Origin: Candidatus Acidiferrales bacterium
Lineage (GTDB): Bacteria > Acidobacteriota > Terriglobia > Acidiferrales > UBA7541
Direction: 5' to 3'
Assembly: GCA_955651735.1 (NCBI GenBank)
Contig: CATPAM010000499.1
Location: 1 to 8,269 of the forward strand
Length of the DNA stretch: 8,269 bases
Shown in pieces: positions 6,596 through 8,269 of the stretch (the stretch's first letter is position 1; each line of letters starts with the position of its first letter). A model generated the notes under the pieces. It did no database searches. It worked only from the letters and a program-made list of their open reading frames with translations, and was not told where the DNA came from. Both the position numbers and the translations under genes were made by a program.

Positions 6596-6752
6596 CCAGG
6601 CCTAAGGCATCGCAAGCCTCGGAGGGTTGGTGAATCCTGACGCCTGTATCCTATCAGAGATGAATTCACTCTATGCATTGAAATAGGACGAGGCTCGCGC
6701 GGCGCCGGGCGCTGGCTTGCGCCCTTTCGGTTCGCTACTATGTGGAGCGATC
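6596..6752. promoter_or_regulatory. Divergent intergenic region between cofH and the cytochrome gene
   Basis: This 157-base region must hold the promoters of the F420 unit (leftward) and of the cytochrome unit (rightward). I see no strong TTGACA/TATAAT pair on either strand. TACTAT at 6736-6741 resembles a rightward -10 box but lies too close to the ribosome site at 6744-6747 to leave a normal leader. The right part, from about 6690, is very GC-rich. Confidence 0.5.
6656..6672. repeat. 17-bp pseudo-palindrome, candidate operator
   Basis: The sequence AGAGATGAATTCACTCT consists of a perfect 8-bp palindrome TGAATTCA at 6661-6668, flanked by AGAG on the left and its complement CTCT on the right, with one extra A breaking the symmetry. 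It sits in the less GC-rich part of the divergent promoter region, where a dimeric repressor or activator would control both units. No regulator family can be named from it. Confidence 0.35.
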
Positions 6753-7361
6753 ATGAGTCGTGGCAATGGGGTTCTGCTGGCGATCGTCATCCTCATCGCT
6801 CTGATAGCGATTGCCGCGGGTTCCGTCTTGCACGACGGTGTGAGCTCGCGCGCAAAGCCCACGGCGCTGGAGACGATGATGGCCCGCGAAATCCGGCACA
6901 TGGCCATTCCCGCAAGGGCGCGCAGCACGCAGAATTCCGCTGCGGAAACACAGGAGAGTCTTCGCGACGCGCGTTTACATTTCGCGGATCATTGCGCCAT
7001 CTGCCACGCCAACGACGGCAGCGGAGACACGCCGATAGGCCGTAATCTTTATCCGAAGCCGCCGGACCTGCGTCGAGACGAGACGCAAAAGCTCGCGGAC
7101 GGCGAACTTTTCTGGATTATCGAAAATGGAGTACGCTTCACCGGGATGCCCGCGTTTGGCGGCGCGCATGGATCGGAGCAGGATAGCTGGAAGCTGGTGC
7201 GCTTCATCCGCCACCTGCCGCAGCTTACCGGGGAAGAGCGCATGGAGATGGAACGGTACAACCCCAAAGGCCCGGAAGATCTCGAAGAAGAACAGGAAGA
7301 AAATAACTTCCTGCGAGGCGCACCAGTGCAACAGAAGCCGGAAGGTGCGCATCCTCATTGA
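6753..7361 (+). CDS. Membrane-anchored mono-haem cytochrome c
   Basis: This is a 202-residue class I cytochrome c. An uncleaved N-terminal helix at about residues 7-24 anchors it in the cytoplasmic membrane with the haem domain outside. The haem-binding motif CAICH is at 81-85, and the axial methionine is probably Met132 in GMPAFG. Pro and Asp residues between them (KPPDLR, 102-107) are usual for this cytochrome subfamily. After the haem domain comes a tail with a strongly acidic stretch at about 175-184 and a His/Pro-rich end. An upstream in-frame TTG would add 12 residues; the ATG is preferred because GGAG at 6744-6747 lies five bases before it and the anchor then follows at once. It carries electrons, but partner and pathway are unknown. 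A small exported protein follows 55 nt downstream and is probably co-transcribed. Confidence 0.92.
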   Translation: MSRGNGVLLAIVILIALIAIAAGSVLHDGVSSRAKPTALETMMAREIRHMAIPARARSTQNSAAETQESLRDARLHFADHCAICHANDGSGDTPIGRNLYPKPPDLRRDETQKLADGELFWIIENGVRFTGMPAFGGAHGSEQDSWKLVRFIRHLPQLTGEERMEMERYNPKGPEDLEEEQEENNFLRGAPVQQKPEGAHPH

Positions 7362-7416
7362 TTGTGGATACCGAGCAGGAAGTTGAATCTTGGTATCGCG
7401 GCAGCGGGAGAAAGCG

Positions 7417-7773
7417 ATGAAAACTTCGATGAGAACGAAACTGTGTGGCTTGCTTGCGATTGCGGCTCTCATGGCGAGCGTGGCGCTGGCTCACGGTGAC
7501 AAAAAGCACGTGGTAGGCACTTTGGAAAAGATCAATGCCGATTCCCTGGTGGTCAAGACCCCTGCCGGAAAATCTGTGGAAGTGAAGCTGGTAGCTACAA
7601 CGATGTACGTCTTGCATGCCGGAAATGACGACAAGCCTGCCAAACTCGCCGACTTGGCCGTCGGCGACCGCATCGCGATTCACGCCACGCCAAAGGGCGA
7701 GACACTGGAAGCCAACGAGGTCAAATTTTCCGCGCCGTCGTCCTCCGTAAATTCAGTAAAGACAAAACACTAG
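7417..7773 (+). CDS. Small exported protein, DUF5666-like, function unknown
   Basis: This is a 118-residue protein with a clear signal peptide (Lys/Arg-containing start, hydrophobic core at 9-24, cleavage after ALA at 23-25). The mature protein begins HGDKKH and is mostly predicted beta-strand: VVGTLEKINADSLVVKT, a KSVEVKLV strand, a short YVLHAG segment, then LADLAVGDRIAIHAT. The pattern of a 'GxL..I..dslvVkt..Gk' repeat followed by 'L.vGDri.v' resembles DUF5666-type beta-barrel domains found in many exported acidobacterial proteins. I see no cysteine in the mature part and no catalytic motif. Histidines in the mature N-terminus could bind metal, which is inference. The ATG is supported by GGGAG ending six bases before it; an upstream TTG would spoil the signal peptide. 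Its place behind the cytochrome suggests a periplasmic accessory role. Confidence 0.8.
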   Translation: MKTSMRTKLCGLLAIAALMASVALAHGDKKHVVGTLEKINADSLVVKTPAGKSVEVKLVATTMYVLHAGNDDKPAKLADLAVGDRIAIHATPKGETLEANEVKFSAPSSSVNSVKTKH

Positions 7774-7967
7774 CCTCTGTTCCCTGAAACTCTCTCGCAA
7801 GTCAGGCCTTGCTCACTTGCGCCACTAGGTGGTTAGGCGTAACGTATCCGCCATGTACTGGCCCGGACGCAACGTCTCGGTTCACTGTCGCTTTCCTTCT
7901 ACTGTTAGGCCTGCCAGGACTTCGGCTCCCTGCAAATGCGCCTCATCGATTTCAGGAGGCCGCAACC
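7774..7967. other. Non-coding interval before the YD-repeat gene
   Basis: These 194 bases hold no convincing gene on either strand; short frames here lack ribosome sites and family features. The interval must contain the end of the cytochrome transcript and probably the promoter of the next gene. The only -35/-10 pair I could fit is weak (TTGCGC at 7817-7822 and TAACGT at 7840-7845, three of six matches each). The part just before the gene has a strong ribosome site at 7954-7959. Confidence 0.5.
7796..7821. repeat. Perfect 7-bp inverted repeat downstream of the small exported gene
   Basis: CGCAAGT at 7796-7802 is matched by ACTTGCG at 7815-7821 around a 12-base loop. It starts 22 bases after the stop codon and could fold as a transcript-end hairpin. 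No T-run follows, so intrinsic termination is doubtful. A second small dyad, CCAC-TAG-GTGG, follows immediately at 7822-7832. Confidence 0.4.
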
Positions 7968-8269
7968 ATGCCGCCAAAGAAAAGCCCCACCATGTCAACC
8001 CGCGAGAACGCCGGGTTGCGAGGCCCGGTGCGGCAATGCACTGAGGAAAGGAACACGCCCGCCGCCCCAGGCTTTCCGGAAACCAAGTTCTACACGACTA
8101 CCGAGTACGACCGGGAAGGCAGAATCCTGAGCAGCACGCACATCAATTCAGATGGCTCAAAGTGGACCACGACGTTTCTTTATAATGTCCAGGGACGACT
8201 CCTCAAAACCAGCTCGGGCCAGCCGGGCGGCCCTCTTGACGCCACAACTTACCACTACGATGAAGAAGG
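7968..8269 (+). CDS. YD/RHS-like repeat protein, N-terminal part (3' truncated by window edge)
   Basis: An open frame starts at this ATG and runs without a stop to the window edge, giving 100 whole codons. The start is strongly supported by AGGAGG at 7954-7959 with eight bases of spacing. The N-terminal 20 residues are polar and show no signal peptide. Then comes LRGPVRQCTEER at 17-28, followed by three YD-like units: EYDREGRIL near 46-54, LYNVQGRLL near 71-79 and YHYDEEG at the edge. This matches the pattern of YD/RHS repeats (Y-D-x-x-G-R-L), which form a beta-sheet shell in RHS and teneurin-like proteins. In short acidobacterial proteins with such repeats the role is unknown. With only the start visible, I cannot say whether it is a large RHS toxin or a small repeat protein; the absence of a signal peptide and the short spacing of repeats favour the latter. 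Confidence 0.8.
   Translation, partial: MPPKKSPTMSTRENAGLRGPVRQCTEERNTPAAPGFPETKFYTTTEYDREGRILSSTHINSDGSKWTTTFLYNVQGRLLKTSSGQPGGPLDATTYHYDEE

Noticed and set aside
6119..6640. Plus-strand frame of 173 residues opposite cofH
   Set aside because: It is antisense to the CofH active-site region, and its composition simply mirrors the CofH codons.
6717..6752. TTG start extending the cytochrome by 12 residues
   Set aside because: The ATG at 6753 has a well-spaced GGAG, and starting there places the membrane anchor right at the N-terminus as expected.
7390..7416. TTG start extending the small exported protein by nine residues
   Set aside because: It would put extra polar residues before the signal peptide, while the ATG at 7417 has a GGGAG site six bases upstream.
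7829..8130. Two short plus-strand frames (71 and 64 residues) at the right end
   Set aside because: They overlap the YD-repeat gene in other frames and lack ribosome sites; the frame starting at 7968 has both a strong site and repeat motifs.

Overview
The window looks like chromosomal DNA of an Acidobacteriota member (Koribacter/Terriglobia-like). The strongest marker is a PadR-family regulator placed directly before a very long, ATPase-less, duplicated MacB/FtsX-type permease, the 'acidobacterial duplicated orphan permease' (ADOP) arrangement. The GC-rich coding, the acidobacterial-style anchored cytochrome c and the YD-repeat protein at the right edge agree with this. The assignment rests on protein-family resemblance recalled from knowledge, not on a search.

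Layout, left to right. (1) 2-376 (+): the C-terminal part of a metallo-beta-lactamase-fold hydrolase cut by the window edge. (2) 429-1049 (+): an exported protein of unknown function. (3) 1075-4152 (+): a candidate promoter, a PadR regulator and an 886-residue ADOP permease, forming a two-gene unit. (4) 4177-6595 (-): a three-gene cofactor F420 unit, transcribed cofH, then cofC, then a PPOX-class F420-type flavin/deazaflavin enzyme. It converges on the permease with only 24 nt between the stop codons. (5) 6596-6752: a divergent intergenic region with a 17-bp pseudo-palindrome. (6) 6753-7773 (+): a membrane-anchored single-haem cytochrome c and a small exported protein, probably co-transcribed. 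(7) 7774-7967: non-coding, with a small hairpin. (8) 7968-8269 (+): the start of a YD/RHS-like repeat protein that runs off the right edge.

How the genes work together. CofH joins tyrosine to the ribityl-uracil precursor on the way to the deazaflavin Fo. CofC makes the guanylylated phospho-acid that is attached to Fo. The PPOX enzyme is a likely user of the finished F420. CofG, CofD and CofE are needed for a full pathway and are absent here, so they should lie elsewhere in the genome. The cytochrome and its small partner act outside the cytoplasmic membrane, perhaps in electron transfer or metal handling.

Most of this is recognisable biology and I do not see a clearly new system. The best leads are the compact split F420 cluster outside its classical hosts, the cytochrome/small-protein pair, the unknown exported protein and the truncated YD-repeat gene. 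No tRNA, rRNA, CRISPR array or insertion sequence was seen, and no gene-free stretch exceeds 200 bases.
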